Below, one piece after another: positions 55,492 through 64,000 of a stretch of 64,000 bases of DNA. The notes below the pieces were generated by a model. The model saw only the letters and a program-made list of their open reading frames with translations. It was not told the origin of the DNA and searched no databases. The position numbers were made by a program, and so were the translations under genes. The stretch's first letter is position 1. Each line of letters starts with the position of its first letter. The DNA is from Rahnella laticis (GTDB lineage: Bacteria; Pseudomonadota; Gammaproteobacteria; Enterobacterales; Enterobacteriaceae): positions 434,001-498,000 of the forward strand of contig NZ_JADOBI010000003.1 in NCBI RefSeq assembly GCF_015644585.1, given 5' to 3'.

Positions 55492-56586
55492 ATGATATCT
55501 CATTCCTATGATGAGCTGCTGAGAAGCAAACATCGGCTGGCGATGCTCCTGTTCTTTTTTTTAAATAGTGCCACGGCGCTATTTTCGATGGTTTATCCCC
55601 CCGACAATGCAGCGGCGACACCCTTTCCGCTGATACTGATTTTTGCACTTTGTTGTGGCGGGTTAATATTTTCTTTTTTCAGTAAGAAAAATTACTCTTC
55701 ACATCTGAATATGTGTTCTGTGATTGTCGGTCTGTTATGGGCCTGGCAAATAGCATTACGTTTTGAGGAAGTCGGGCAAACAGATAAAAATTATCTGGTG
55801 ATCAGTTTACTCAGTATATTCTTTATCAGCGCCATCGCTTTGTCAGATAATTTTCTGGCTTTTTGCCTTCATGCAGTACCTTCCACTATCTGCGTGATCT
55901 TTCTGGATGACTTTCAGCACATCGGGCATATCCTGTTCACCGTCATGTTGCCGCTGATTGGCCTGTGGCTGCATCACCTGATGCTCAAACGCAGTGACGA
56001 ATTCACCCGCCGCATGGTGTCGAATCTCTACAGCGAAAGGGAAAAGTTCAGCGATCTCAGTATGCTGGATCCGCTCACCGGCCTGTACAACCGTCGTGGC
56101 TTGCAGAACAAGCTGGAAACCCTCTTTAATCAGGCGTCAGGCCATTACGTGATGCTGCTCGATATCGATCACTTCAAAGCCTACAACGACAATTACGGCC
56201 ACAGCATGGGCGATCAGGCGCTGGTGCGCGTTTCTGCCGCCATTCGTGACGCCGTGCGTTCGCGGGATGTGGTCGTTCGTTATGGCGGAGAAGAGTTTCT
56301 GGTGCTGATGTCGAACGTGAAACAGGAACACGCAATCCGGATGGCAGAACGCATTCAGAATAAGGTTCTGGGGCTGAATATCCCGCATTTGTTTAACGCA
56401 CAGGTCTCGACTCACGTTACCGTCAGCGCCGGGTTAGCTGCGCTGGAAGAGGGCGATTTTATTAGTGCCCTGGGCAACGCTGACGCCTCACTGTATAAAG
56501 CCAAAAACAGCGGGCGTAATAAAATATTTTATGCGTGGGAAGAGAATAATGAGCGCCACGAAATCGCTGAAGAAAAATTAGCCTGA
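55492..56586 (+). CDS. Membrane-bound diguanylate cyclase (GGDEF)
   Basis: 364 residues from the ATG at 55492 (a TTG one codon earlier is also possible). Six hydrophobic segments fill residues ~15-170, then a GGDEF domain: DPLTGLYNRRGL, LLDIDHFKAYNDNYGHSMGD, active site YGGEEF (G265), with the inhibitory I-site RSRD five residues before it. All residues for c-di-GMP synthesis and product inhibition are present; there is no EAL domain. The N-terminal membrane sensor is of no family I recognise. Not at this place in E. coli. Confidence 0.9.
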   Translation: MISHSYDELLRSKHRLAMLLFFFLNSATALFSMVYPPDNAAATPFPLILIFALCCGGLIFSFFSKKNYSSHLNMCSVIVGLLWAWQIALRFEEVGQTDKNYLVISLLSIFFISAIALSDNFLAFCLHAVPSTICVIFLDDFQHIGHILFTVMLPLIGLWLHHLMLKRSDEFTRRMVSNLYSEREKFSDLSMLDPLTGLYNRRGLQNKLETLFNQASGHYVMLLDIDHFKAYNDNYGHSMGDQALVRVSAAIRDAVRSRDVVVRYGGEEFLVLMSNVKQEHAIRMAERIQNKVLGLNIPHLFNAQVSTHVTVSAGLAALEEGDFISALGNADASLYKAKNSGRNKIFYAWEENNERHEIAEEKLA

Positions 56587-56986
56587 TTATTGCCGGAAAG
56601 TAACATTGATAACAGCGCGCTCATTGTTATTATTTTTGCTAGCGATAATGATACCGTTGCCCTGTTCGATAATAAAGCGCGCTCATTCATTATCACTGCA
56701 TAATCATTCAATTTTCGGCCTGATTAATGGTTCAGGCTGAAAGTTAAACAGCTTGTTTACCTTATTGAATGTTACAAAACCCTGTTACCCGCCTGACTGA
56801 ACGCCCTGCTTAAATAACCTTTCATTTTGTAAATCCCCACAAAAATAAGATGTATAAAAATAATCCTAATCCCGACGTTGTTTTGTCATCGTCCCCGCAG
56901 AATATTGCTTTTTCCCGCCAGGTTTTATGTTACAAATCCCGTCTACTTTATTGTTTTAACGCCATTATTTAGTCTGTTTCAAAATT

Positions 56987-57081
56987 TGTGAACTCTCTCA
57001 CGTCCACCTTCCGGCGAGTGCCAGAGGCTATTTTCCCGTGGCACTGACCGGAAGGCTCCCTGATCGAACACTTCTTACACT
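56987..57081 (+). promoter_or_regulatory. rhaT promoter: CRP site, RhaS operator, -10
   Basis: CRP-like TGTGA-ACTCTC-TCACG (56987-57002); then two inverted 17-bp half-sites CCTTCCGGCGAGTGCCA (57007-57023) and TGGCACTGACCGGAAGG (57039-57055), 15 bp apart; then TACACT (57076-57081) as -10. Spacing is identical to the rhaB promoter. RhaS sites in E. coli are inverted 17-bp half-sites about 16 bp apart overlapping the -35. Confidence 0.82.
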
Positions 57082-57089
57082 GTTGCCCA

Positions 57090-57131
57090 CCCGCCGTACT
57101 GACTTCTGACGGATCAGCGTGTTACGGCGGG
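57090..57131 (+). other. Hairpin in the rhaT 5' leader
   Basis: CCCGCCGTA / TACGGCGGG (57090-57098, 57123-57131), perfect 9-bp outer stem with an inner CTGA/TCAG stem (57099-57102, 57114-57117). It begins within a few bases of the predicted transcription start (~57088). No T run follows, so it is more likely an RNA-stabilising or regulatory hairpin than a terminator. Confidence 0.55.
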
Positions 57132-57183
57132 CTTATTCACCTCATTACCACTCTGTTTCTCTACATAACAAAAGGTCCGGTGT

Positions 57184-58218
57184 ATGAACAATTCGATAGT
57201 TTTAGGGATTATCTGGCATCTGATAGGAGCGGCCAGCGCAGCCTGCTTCTATGCACCTTTCAAGCAAGTGAAAAGCTGGTCCTGGGAGACCATGTGGTCG
57301 CTGGGCGGCTTCTTTTCCTGGATTATTTTACCGTGGGCGGTGAGCTACGTACTTCTGCCCGATTTCTGGGCGTATTACGGCTCGTTCAGCTTTGCCACCC
57401 TGCTGCCGGTTTTCCTGTTCGGCGCGATGTGGGGCATCGGGAACATTAATTACGGCCTCACGATGCGCTATCTCGGGATGTCGCTGGGGATCGGCATCGC
57501 CATCGGGATCACCCTGATTATCGGCACATTGATGACGCCGGTCCTGCAAGGCAAAATCGGTATGCTGTTCGGTACCGCCGGTGGCCGGTTAACGTTGCTC
57601 GGCGTGCTGGTGGCGGTGATTGGCGTGGCGATAGTCAGTTACGCCGGTTATCTGAAAGAGAAAGCGCTGGGGATTCAGGCGGAAGAATTTAACCTGAAAA
57701 AAGGGCTGATTCTGGCGGTGATGTGCGGGATCTTCTCCGCCGGGATGTCGTTTGCGATGAGCGCAGCGGTTCCGATGCACGACGCAGCACGCGCGCTGGG
57801 CATCGACCCGCTGTACGTGGCCCTGCCGAGTTATGTGGTGATCATGGGCGGCGGCGCTATCGTCAACCTTGGTTTTTGCATCATCCGTCTCGCGACGCGA
57901 AAGAACCTTTCGCTCAGGGCAGACATGTCCGTGGCGAAATCCCTGCTGGTGGCCAATATCCTGTTCTCCATCCTGGGCGGCACCATGTGGTATCTGCAAT
58001 TCTTCTTTTACGCCTGGGGACACGCGAGCATTCCCATCGAATACGACTACATGAGCTGGATGCTGCACATGAGTTTCTACGTGCTGTGCGGCGGGATCGT
58101 CGGTCTGGTTCTGAAAGAATGGGTGTGCGTCGGCAGAAAACCGGTTCGCATTCTCTGCCTCGGTGCGCTGGTGATTATTCTGGCCGCCAATATCGTCGGG
58201 CTGGGAATGGCACTCTGA
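57184..58218 (+). CDS. rhaT: L-rhamnose:proton symporter
   Basis: 344 residues as in E. coli RhaT, ten hydrophobic segments of the drug/metabolite transporter fold. Starts [20 protein letters not shown]; conserved [17 protein letters not shown] and [20 protein letters not shown]. Brings L-rhamnose into the cell with a proton. Convergent with rhaR. Confidence 0.96.
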   Translation: MNNSIVLGIIWHLIGAASAACFYAPFKQVKSWSWETMWSLGGFFSWIILPWAVSYVLLPDFWAYYGSFSFATLLPVFLFGAMWGIGNINYGLTMRYLGMSLGIGIAIGITLIIGTLMTPVLQGKIGMLFGTAGGRLTLLGVLVAVIGVAIVSYAGYLKEKALGIQAEEFNLKKGLILAVMCGIFSAGMSFAMSAAVPMHDAARALGIDPLYVALPSYVVIMGGGAIVNLGFCIIRLATRKNLSLRADMSVAKSLLVANILFSILGGTMWYLQFFFYAWGHASIPIEYDYMSWMLHMSFYVLCGGIVGLVLKEWVCVGRKPVRILCLGALVIILAANIVGLGMAL

Positions 58219-58274
58219 TTTTCAATCCGTAAACCCTAGCGAAAACCCTGGCGGCAGAGCGTGCTTTGCCGTTA

Positions 58275-59156
58275 TCAATCCGCCGCAATCAGCGAAAAAG
58301 GCTGCGGCGGCGTCTTTTTCGCCTGAGCAATAAACCGCTGCCGGTAATCCCTCGGCGAAACACCGTACGCACGGTTAAACACCACGGAAAAATAATTACT
58401 GTCGTCAAAGCCGCATTCGGCGGCCACGTCACCAATCGCCATGTTGCCATAACGCAGCAAACTCATTGCCCGGCACAGCCTGAGCTGACGCAAATAACTC
58501 ATTACACTCAGGCCGGTATGTTGCTTGAATAACGCCCGCAGGCTGCGGGGATTCAGCTGATGTTGCTGACAAAACGTCTCCAGATGGAACGGTTCGGCAA
58601 TGCCAGCCCGCAGCGCCATAAGCAATAAATCCAGTTGATGTGCGTCGGGCAACGCGCCGCTGTCCGGACGGTGCCGGAAGCGCAGCAAAAGCAGCGCCAG
58701 TTGCATCAGCAACGCCTCGCTCAGCTGAACAGATAGCGGCTCGGATTTCATACACTCCTTCGCCAGCTCATCCACTTTATCGCGTAAAACGGACATCCCG
58801 AGCGTGCTCAGCCGCCAGTAACGCTGTTCCTGGCTGGCATTTTCTCCCGGCAATAATTGCGCCCAGTCGGCTTCCAGCCGGAAACGTTCGCGGCAAAACA
58901 GCACATTATCGAGCGCCAGTTCATTGGCAGATTCATAGCTGTGCCGGTCTCTGGCGTTGATATAAAACAGGTCGCCGCAGGTAATGGGATAGGGAATATC
59001 GTTCCAGATATGCATACCGTTGCCACGCCAGACGATCACCAGTTCATCGAAATCGTGGTCATGGGTGGGGAAATCCGCCTGCGGATGGCGCTCTTCTACC
59101 ACCACCGAGTTCATCCCGGTCAGAAAGAGGTCATTTTTATTGAGTCTTAAAGACAT
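58275..59156 (-). CDS. rhaR: L-rhamnose-responsive activator RhaR
   Basis: AraC-family activator of rhaSR. 293 residues from the ATG at 59154-59156 (MSLRLNKNDLFLTG); the longer frame adds ten non-conserved codons. N-terminal cupin domain with HDHDFDELVIVWRGNGMHIW and GDLFYINARDRHSY, like E. coli RhaR; C-terminal two HTH motifs (FCQQHQLNPRSLRALFKQHT; IGDVAAECGFDDSNYFSVVF). Follows rhaS by 79 bp. Confidence 0.94.
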   Translation of the reverse strand: MSLRLNKNDLFLTGMNSVVVEERHPQADFPTHDHDFDELVIVWRGNGMHIWNDIPYPITCGDLFYINARDRHSYESANELALDNVLFCRERFRLEADWAQLLPGENASQEQRYWRLSTLGMSVLRDKVDELAKECMKSEPLSVQLSEALLMQLALLLLRFRHRPDSGALPDAHQLDLLLMALRAGIAEPFHLETFCQQHQLNPRSLRALFKQHTGLSVMSYLRQLRLCRAMSLLRYGNMAIGDVAAECGFDDSNYFSVVFNRAYGVSPRDYRQRFIAQAKKTPPQPFSLIAAD

Positions 59157-59235
59157 AGCAGCAATCCCATACCCGTTTGACGGCAAGATAAACGAGGCGG
59201 CTCAGGTAAAAACCTGAGCGCACGAGAGGCACCGC

Positions 59236-60063
59236 TTAACGTAGCTGATCACGCATGAGTTTTGGCGACACCGAAAATTCCCGACGGAACTGCGTCGAGA
59301 AATGGTTACTGTCACTGAACCCGCAGGCATAAGCGATATCCGTAATGCTCTGATCGCTGTGGTGTAAACGGCGGCGGGCTTCCAGCAGGCGCAGGCGGTT
59401 GAGATACCGCTGCGGCGTCATGCCGGTGTAATGCTTCATCTGCCGGTGCAGCGTGCGCAGCGCCAGCGAAAACCGTTCGGCGGCCTCGGTCCAGTTAACG
59501 TCCTCACTGTAATGTGACTGGAGCCATTGCAAAAGTTGGTTAACCCTGTTTTCCGAGGTATCTCGCAATTGTGGCTGGAAACAGTCCTGATAAAGCAGGA
59601 TCAGCAGCTGTAAAAACAGGCTTTCGCGCGTGGCGATGTGTTCCATTTCCACACTGTCGGGCAGCGCTTCCAGCTGCGCGATACAGTTCAGAACCTGATG
59701 CAACACGCACGGGCTGAGCTGCCAGTGGATCTGCGACTGATAGTGATGTTCCTGCGGCAGAAAATGGCCGACATCCTGAATAAAGCGAAACGCTTTTGGC
59801 GAACGGAAAAGCACATTGGTCAGCCGCAGGTTATCCACGTTTTCAAACAAATGATGATCGCTGGCGCGGACAAAACACACCGTTCCGGCGGTCAGGGTAT
59901 ACGGATTGTCATTAAAGATGTGCACGCCCGAGCCGCTTTCCACCAGCATAATCTCGTGGAAATCGTGGTAATGCTCCGGGAAAACGTCTTGCGGAAGACG
60001 CCGCTCAACCGTCACAGTCAGCTCAGGTGCCGCAAAATAATCATCACCCTTCAGTAACGTCAT
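59236..60063 (-). CDS. rhaS: L-rhamnose-responsive activator RhaS
   Basis: AraC-family activator of rhaBAD and rhaT. 275 residues (E. coli 278). Cupin domain FPEHYHDFHEIMLVESGSGV; two HTH motifs with FSLALRTLHRQMKHYTG and ITDIAYACGFSDSNHFSTQF. First gene of rhaSR, divergent from rhaBAD. Its operators are recognised at rhaB and rhaT. Confidence 0.95.
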   Translation of the reverse strand: MTLLKGDDYFAAPELTVTVERRLPQDVFPEHYHDFHEIMLVESGSGVHIFNDNPYTLTAGTVCFVRASDHHLFENVDNLRLTNVLFRSPKAFRFIQDVGHFLPQEHHYQSQIHWQLSPCVLHQVLNCIAQLEALPDSVEMEHIATRESLFLQLLILLYQDCFQPQLRDTSENRVNQLLQWLQSHYSEDVNWTEAAERFSLALRTLHRQMKHYTGMTPQRYLNRLRLLEARRRLHHSDQSITDIAYACGFSDSNHFSTQFRREFSVSPKLMRDQLR

Positions 60064-60105
60064 TTATCGCCTCCGGTTCAGGAAATCATGATGCTTCGGA
60101 AAACA

Positions 60106-60219
60106 ACCCTACCCTGCGCGTGCTGTTCTTACCTTCAAACGGCGGCGTGAAAAACGTCATAAACGGTCAGATTTTTAAGATTCACCCCACCACGCAACAG
60201 ATCTGCGGCGAAGATCACA
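60106..60219 (-). promoter_or_regulatory. Candidate rhaSR promoter with CRP site
   Basis: On the minus strand a CRP-like site (60204-60219, TGCGG-CGAAGA-TCACA on the plus strand) is centred about 111 bp before a start predicted from TAGGGT (60106-60111), matching the -111.5 CRP site known for E. coli rhaSR. RhaR half-sites could not be assigned with confidence. Confidence 0.45.
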
Positions 60220-60281
60220 GTCGCCCGCCCTGCCCGCATCCCCGTTTGCAAAACCTCGCCAGAGCCAGCTTTAGGCTGATC

Positions 60282-60376
60282 TGTGATCTGCCTCGCATCT
60301 ACCTTTTTAATGCTGCCATCCCGTCAAAACCGGTGGCAATCACCGGAAGGTGACCCCGCAACGCCTCCCCTACACT
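60282..60376 (+). promoter_or_regulatory. rhaBAD promoter: CRP site, RhaS operator, -10
   Basis: CRP-like TGTGA-TCTGCC-TCGCA (60282-60297, about -93.5); inverted half-sites CCTTTTTAATGCTGCCA (60302-60318) and TGGCAATCACCGGAAGG (60334-60350), 15 bp apart; -10 TACACT (60371-60376). With a start near 60383 the RhaS site covers -33 to -81, as in E. coli. The downstream half-site matches that of rhaT at 15 of 17 bases. Confidence 0.85.
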
Positions 60377-60405
60377 GGCCGCATATTCAATAAGGAATGG
60401 CCGCT

Positions 60406-61890
60406 ATGAGAACTCACCATCTTGCCGCTATTGACCTCGGCGCTTCCAGCGGCCGGGTAATGCTGGCGACGTTTACCCGCCTCGATGCAGACCCGGCAGC
60501 AACGCTGACGCTGAAAGAAATTCACCGTTTTCCCAATAATCTGTTGCACACAGACGGTCACGAAACCTGGGATCTTGATGCGCTGGAAAAGCACATTCTC
60601 GAGGGGCTGAACCGCCTGGATGCGTCGGGCATTCAGCTCGACGGTATCGGCATTGATACGTGGGGCGTGGATTATGTCCTGATCGACGAGCACGGCCAGC
60701 GCGTAGGGTTGCCCGTTTCCTACCGCGACAACCGCACCGAAGGCGTCATGGCGCGCATGGAACAACAGCTGAGCCGCGAAGCGATTTACCAGAAAACCGG
60801 CATCCAGTTTATGCCGTTCAATACGCTCTATCAGCTGCGTGCGCTGAGCGAACAGCAGCCTGAGGTCGTGGAGAAAGCCGCGCATCTGCTGATGATCCCG
60901 GATTATTTCCTCTACCGTCTTACCGGCAAACTGAATCAGGAATACACCAACGCCAGCACCACGCAGATGCTGAATATTGCCACCGGCGACTGGGATGAAG
61001 ATCTGCTGAAACTGGCAGGCGTGCCGCGTCACTGGCTGACAAAACCAGGCCAGCCCGGCCATTCTCCCGGTCTGTGGCACAGCCCGCGCGGCCGCAGCGT
61101 GCCCGTTTTCAGTGTCGCCACGCATGACACCGCCAGCGCAGTCGTCGCCGCGCCGCTCACCGGCACGCACAGCGCCTATATCAGCTCCGGCACCTGGTCT
61201 CTGATGGGCATCGAAAGTCCGAAAGCGTTCAATCACGCCGGTGCGCTGCACGACAATGTCACCAATGAAGGCGGCATCAACGGCAGCTATCGCGTACTGA
61301 GCAATATCATGGGGTTATGGCTGTTCCAGCGCGTTTGCCGTGAACTGAATATTCAGGACCTGCCTTCATTAATTACGCTGGCCAAAAACGTCCCGCCGTT
61401 CACCTATCTGATTAACCCGAATGAAGACCGCTTTATCAATCCACCGTCAATGGTCGATGCCATTCGCGAAGCCTGCGAACAGGCGGGAGAACCGGTTCCG
61501 GACTCACCGGCCGAACTGGCGCGCTGTATTTTCGACAGCCTTGCCATGTTGTACCGGCAGGTGTCCGTTCAGCTGGCGAAGCTGCAGGGCGAGCCGCTTC
61601 GCGACATTCACATTGTCGGCGGTGGCAGCCAGAACCAGTTCCTGAACCAGCTTTGCGCCGACACCTGTCAGGTGAACGTCAGCGCCGGGCCGGTTGAAGC
61701 CTCAACGCTTGGCAATATCGGCTGCCAGCTGATGGCACTTGATGCCGTAAAAGATGCCGCTGAATTTCGTCGCATTGTCGCCACGAATTTCGAGCAACGC
61801 CATTACCTCCCCCGTATTCACGAGGATTTCCCAATTCACTGGCGCCGTTTCCAGGCGCTCTGTCACGCCAATGAGGAGCTCGCAGTATGA
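60406..61890 (+). CDS. rhaB: Rhamnulokinase
   Basis: FGGY-family kinase phosphorylating L-rhamnulose. 494 residues from the ATG at 60406, chosen over the ATG at 60397 because AAGGA lies 9 bp before it but directly abuts the earlier one. N-terminal phosphate loop [14 protein letters not shown], substrate segment [24 protein letters not shown], and C-terminal adenosine motif [17 protein letters not shown]. Overlaps rhaA by 4 bp (ATGA). Confidence 0.95.
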   Translation: MRTHHLAAIDLGASSGRVMLATFTRLDADPAATLTLKEIHRFPNNLLHTDGHETWDLDALEKHILEGLNRLDASGIQLDGIGIDTWGVDYVLIDEHGQRVGLPVSYRDNRTEGVMARMEQQLSREAIYQKTGIQFMPFNTLYQLRALSEQQPEVVEKAAHLLMIPDYFLYRLTGKLNQEYTNASTTQMLNIATGDWDEDLLKLAGVPRHWLTKPGQPGHSPGLWHSPRGRSVPVFSVATHDTASAVVAAPLTGTHSAYISSGTWSLMGIESPKAFNHAGALHDNVTNEGGINGSYRVLSNIMGLWLFQRVCRELNIQDLPSLITLAKNVPPFTYLINPNEDRFINPPSMVDAIREACEQAGEPVPDSPAELARCIFDSLAMLYRQVSVQLAKLQGEPLRDIHIVGGGSQNQFLNQLCADTCQVNVSAGPVEASTLGNIGCQLMALDAVKDAAEFRRIVATNFEQRHYLPRIHEDFPIHWRRFQALCHANEELAV

Positions 61891-63143
61891 CTTCATCTAT
61901 CGACAATGCATGGACGCTTGCTAAAGAACGTTTCGCCCAACTGGGCATTGATGCCGAAGCCGCAATCAAACAACTCGATACCCTGCCGGTTTCAATTCAT
62001 TGCTGGCAGGGGGATGACGTCGCGGGTTTTGAAAATCCGGAAGGCGGGCTGACCGGCGGTATTCAGGCGACCGGTAATTACCCGGGCAAAGCGCGGAATG
62101 CACAACAGCTGCGCGCGGATTTAGAACTGGCGATTTCAATGATCCCCGGCCCTAATCGTCTGAATCTGCATGCTATTTATCTGGAATCCGATAATCCGGT
62201 TCCGCGCAATGAAATCGAACCGAAGCATTTCACTGGCTGGGTCGACTGGGCGAAGAAAAACAAACTGGGTCTGGACTTCAACCCGTCCTGTTTCTCGCAT
62301 CCGATGAGCGCGGACGGCTTCACGCTCTCCAGCGCTAACCCGGAAATCCGTCAGTTCTGGATTGAGCATTGTCAGGCCAGCCGCCGCGTTTCCGCTTCCT
62401 TTGGCCGCGCGCTGGGTACGCCTTCCGTCATGAATATCTGGGTTCCGGACGGCATGAAAGATGTCACCGTGGATCGTCTGGCACCGCGCCAACGCCTGAT
62501 GAGCGCGCTCGACGAAGTGATTGCCGAGAAGTTTGATATCACCGAACACATCGACGCCGTCGAAAGCAAACTGTTCGGCATCGGCTCTGAAAGCTACACC
62601 GTCGGATCCAACGAATTCTATCTGGGCTACGCCGCCAGCCGCGGCACCGCGCTGTGCCTCGATGCCGGGCATTTCCACCCGACCGAAGTGATCTCCGACA
62701 AAATCTCGGCCGCCATGTTGTATGTGCCGCGCCTGCTGCTGCACGTCAGTCGTCCGGTGCGCTGGGACAGCGACCACGTCGTGCTGCTGGACGATGAAAC
62801 ACAGGCTATCGCCAGCGAAATCGTGCGCCATAACCTGTTCAACCGCGTGCATATCGGGCTGGATTTCTTCGACGCCTCCATCAACCGCATCGCCGCCTGG
62901 GTCATCGGCACGCGCAACATGAAAAAAGCCTTGCTGAAAGCGCTGCTGGAACCGACCGACTTGCTGAAAAAACTGGAAGTCGAAGGCGATTACACCGCCC
63001 GCCTGGCCCTGCTGGAAGAACAAAAATCGCTGCCGTGGCAGGCCGTCTGGGACATGTTTTGCCAGCGCCACGACGTACCGGTCGGCGGTCAGTGGCTGGA
63101 TACCGTTCGTCATTACGAAACCAGCGTGCTGGCAAAACGCTGA
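61887..63143 (+). CDS. rhaA: L-rhamnose isomerase
   Basis: Converts L-rhamnose to L-rhamnulose. 418 residues (E. coli 419). Metal and substrate residues lie in [40 protein letters not shown] and [11 protein letters not shown]. Translationally coupled to rhaB by the ATGA overlap. A 325-aa open frame on the other strand is a shadow. Confidence 0.97.
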   Translation: MTSSIDNAWTLAKERFAQLGIDAEAAIKQLDTLPVSIHCWQGDDVAGFENPEGGLTGGIQATGNYPGKARNAQQLRADLELAISMIPGPNRLNLHAIYLESDNPVPRNEIEPKHFTGWVDWAKKNKLGLDFNPSCFSHPMSADGFTLSSANPEIRQFWIEHCQASRRVSASFGRALGTPSVMNIWVPDGMKDVTVDRLAPRQRLMSALDEVIAEKFDITEHIDAVESKLFGIGSESYTVGSNEFYLGYAASRGTALCLDAGHFHPTEVISDKISAAMLYVPRLLLHVSRPVRWDSDHVVLLDDETQAIASEIVRHNLFNRVHIGLDFFDASINRIAAWVIGTRNMKKALLKALLEPTDLLKKLEVEGDYTARLALLEEQKSLPWQAVWDMFCQRHDVPVGGQWLDTVRHYETSVLAKR

Positions 63144-63197
63144 TTACCGAAGAATTTATGGCTTAAAAGCATTCACCCTATTCGCAGGAAAGAACTG

Positions 63198-64000
63198 ATG
63201 AAAACATTATTTAGCGCGTGGTTTGTACAGGGCATGGTCAAAGCGACCACCGATATGTGGCTGAAAGGCTGGGACGAGCGCAACGGCGGCAACGTCAGTA
63301 TGCGTCTGCTGCCGGAAGACGTGGCACCGTACAAAAATGATTTTTACGCCCAGCCGCGTCAGGTTGAACTGACCCAGCATGCGCCGGATCTGGCTAACGA
63401 ATATTTCATTGTGACCGGCTCCGGCAAATTCTTCCGCAACGTGCAGCTCGCCCCTGCCGAAGCGCTGACCGTGATCCAGCTCGATGACAAAGGCACCAGC
63501 TACAAAATCCTCTGGGGCCTGACCGCGGGCGGCCTGCCGACGTCTGAACTGGCGTCGCACCTGCAATCTCACGCCGTGCGTAAACGCGTCACTCACGGGC
63601 AGGACCGCGTGATCATGCACTGTCACGCCACTAACCTGATTGCGCTGACTTACGTGCTCGAACCCGACAGCGCGAAAATCACCCGCAAGCTGTGGGAATG
63701 CAGCACTGAATGTCTGGTGGTCTTCCCCGACGGCGTGGGCATTGTGCCGTGGATGGTGCCGGGCACCGACGGCATCGGCGCAGCCACTTCCGACCGTATG
63801 CAGCATCACAGTCTGGTGCTGTGGGCCTTCCACGGGATCTTCGGCTGCGGCCCGACACTTGATGACGCCTTTGGTCTGATCGACACCGCTGAAAAATCAG
63901 CGGAAATACTGGTGAAAGTGATTTCGATGGGTGGCATGAAACAGACGATCCAAACCGACGAGCTGATTGCGCTGGCTAAACGCTTTGACGTCACACCTTT
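63198..64000 (+). CDS. rhaD: Rhamnulose-1-phosphate aldolase, 3' end beyond window
   Basis: Class II zinc aldolase that splits rhamnulose 1-phosphate into DHAP and L-lactaldehyde. 267 codons visible (E. coli total 274), starting [19 protein letters not shown]; zinc ligands in [17 protein letters not shown] and [14 protein letters not shown], and [14 protein letters not shown] follows CAGGAAAGAACTG, 54 bp after rhaA. Only the last few codons are cut by the window edge. Confidence 0.96.
   Translation, partial: MKTLFSAWFVQGMVKATTDMWLKGWDERNGGNVSMRLLPEDVAPYKNDFYAQPRQVELTQHAPDLANEYFIVTGSGKFFRNVQLAPAEALTVIQLDDKGTSYKILWGLTAGGLPTSELASHLQSHAVRKRVTHGQDRVIMHCHATNLIALTYVLEPDSAKITRKLWECSTECLVVFPDGVGIVPWMVPGTDGIGAATSDRMQHHSLVLWAFHGIFGCGPTLDDAFGLIDTAEKSAEILVKVISMGGMKQTIQTDELIALAKRFDVTP

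Larger units (their letters stand above)
56587..57183. other. Intergenic region between the diguanylate cyclase and rhaT
   Basis: 597 bp. The left part has a possible terminator hairpin (ATAACA/TGTTAT, 56609-56630, then TATTTTT) and a 12-bp direct repeat AGCGCGCTCATT at 56614 and 56676. The right part is the rhaT control region and leader. Confidence 0.6.

Noticed and set aside
56529-56711. 60-aa frame downstream of the diguanylate cyclase, minus strand
   Set aside because: Made mostly of the AGCGCGCTCATT repeat region and the cyclase end; no ribosome-binding site or homologue recognised.
57007-57055. rhaT upstream inverted repeat as an RNA hairpin or terminator
   Set aside because: The arms match RhaS half-sites of the rhaB promoter in sequence and spacing, and they lie upstream of the deduced start, so a DNA operator explains them better.
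57180-57449. Overlapping 89-aa frame at the start of rhaT
   Set aside because: Out-of-frame reading of rhaT; RhaT itself is clearly conserved from 57184.
60370-61251. 293-aa open frame opposite rhaB
   Set aside because: Antisense shadow of rhaB; its frame would run into the rhaB promoter.
62136-63113. 325-aa open frame opposite rhaA
   Set aside because: Antisense shadow; ends and starts within rhaA and has no recognisable domain.

Overview
The window is chromosomal DNA of an Enterobacterales bacterium, most likely of the Yersiniaceae (Rahnella/Ewingella/Serratia-like; the genus cannot be fixed from this sequence alone). Almost every gene has an Escherichia coli counterpart of similar length, the order follows the E. 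coli 0/100-minute region, ERIC repeats are present, and the thr leader peptide is a diverged enterobacterial type. I see no prophage, IS element, integrase or CRISPR array. The ends are open: dnaK is cut at the left edge and rhaD at the right edge.

Layout: (1) 1-7.9 kb: dnaK (5' part, tandem sigma-32 promoters), satP, an MHS-type MFS transporter, mog, talB, yaaJ-type AGCS symporter, yaaA. (2) 7.9-18.4 kb: the attenuated thrLABC operon, lasT, a frameshifted yjjY relic opposite the arcA leader, arcA, creA (without creBCD), rob, gpmB, yjjX, trpR. (3) 18.4-31.7 kb: slt, then an insertion relative to E. coli with a P2-type ATPase and an RcsA homologue, then ettA, then a second insertion with a LysR regulator/oxidoreductase divergent pair and a DUF2950-DUF3300 envelope pair. 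(4) 31.7-44.9 kb: nadR, radA, serB, smp, yjjJ (HipA-like), deoCABD and yjjV-yjjU, with two ERIC elements. (5) 45-52 kb: ytjA, osmY, prfC, a hipBA toxin-antitoxin operon sitting where E. coli has yjjG, rimI, holD, rsmC. (6) 52-56.6 kb: an aldo/keto reductase with a divergent LysR regulator, three tRNA-Leu(CAG) genes, a DUF1435 gene and a membrane diguanylate cyclase. (7) 57-64 kb: the L-rhamnose locus rhaT, rhaSR, rhaBAD.

The best new signals are regulatory. hipBA is preceded by five copies of a TACAA-N8-TTGTA operator spaced 30, 31, 30 and 31 bp apart, filling the whole gap to rimI. The rhaT and rhaB promoters share one fixed architecture (CRP site, two inverted 17-bp RhaS half-sites 15 bp apart, TACACT -10) with identical spacing. 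deoP2 keeps its CRP-CytR-CRP arrangement. A near-perfect 30-bp palindrome lies between ytjA and osmY with no assigned regulator. An ERIC element lies inside the deo operon and shares the deoB stop codon. Gene functions rest on recognition of families and motifs by eye; no database search was run.
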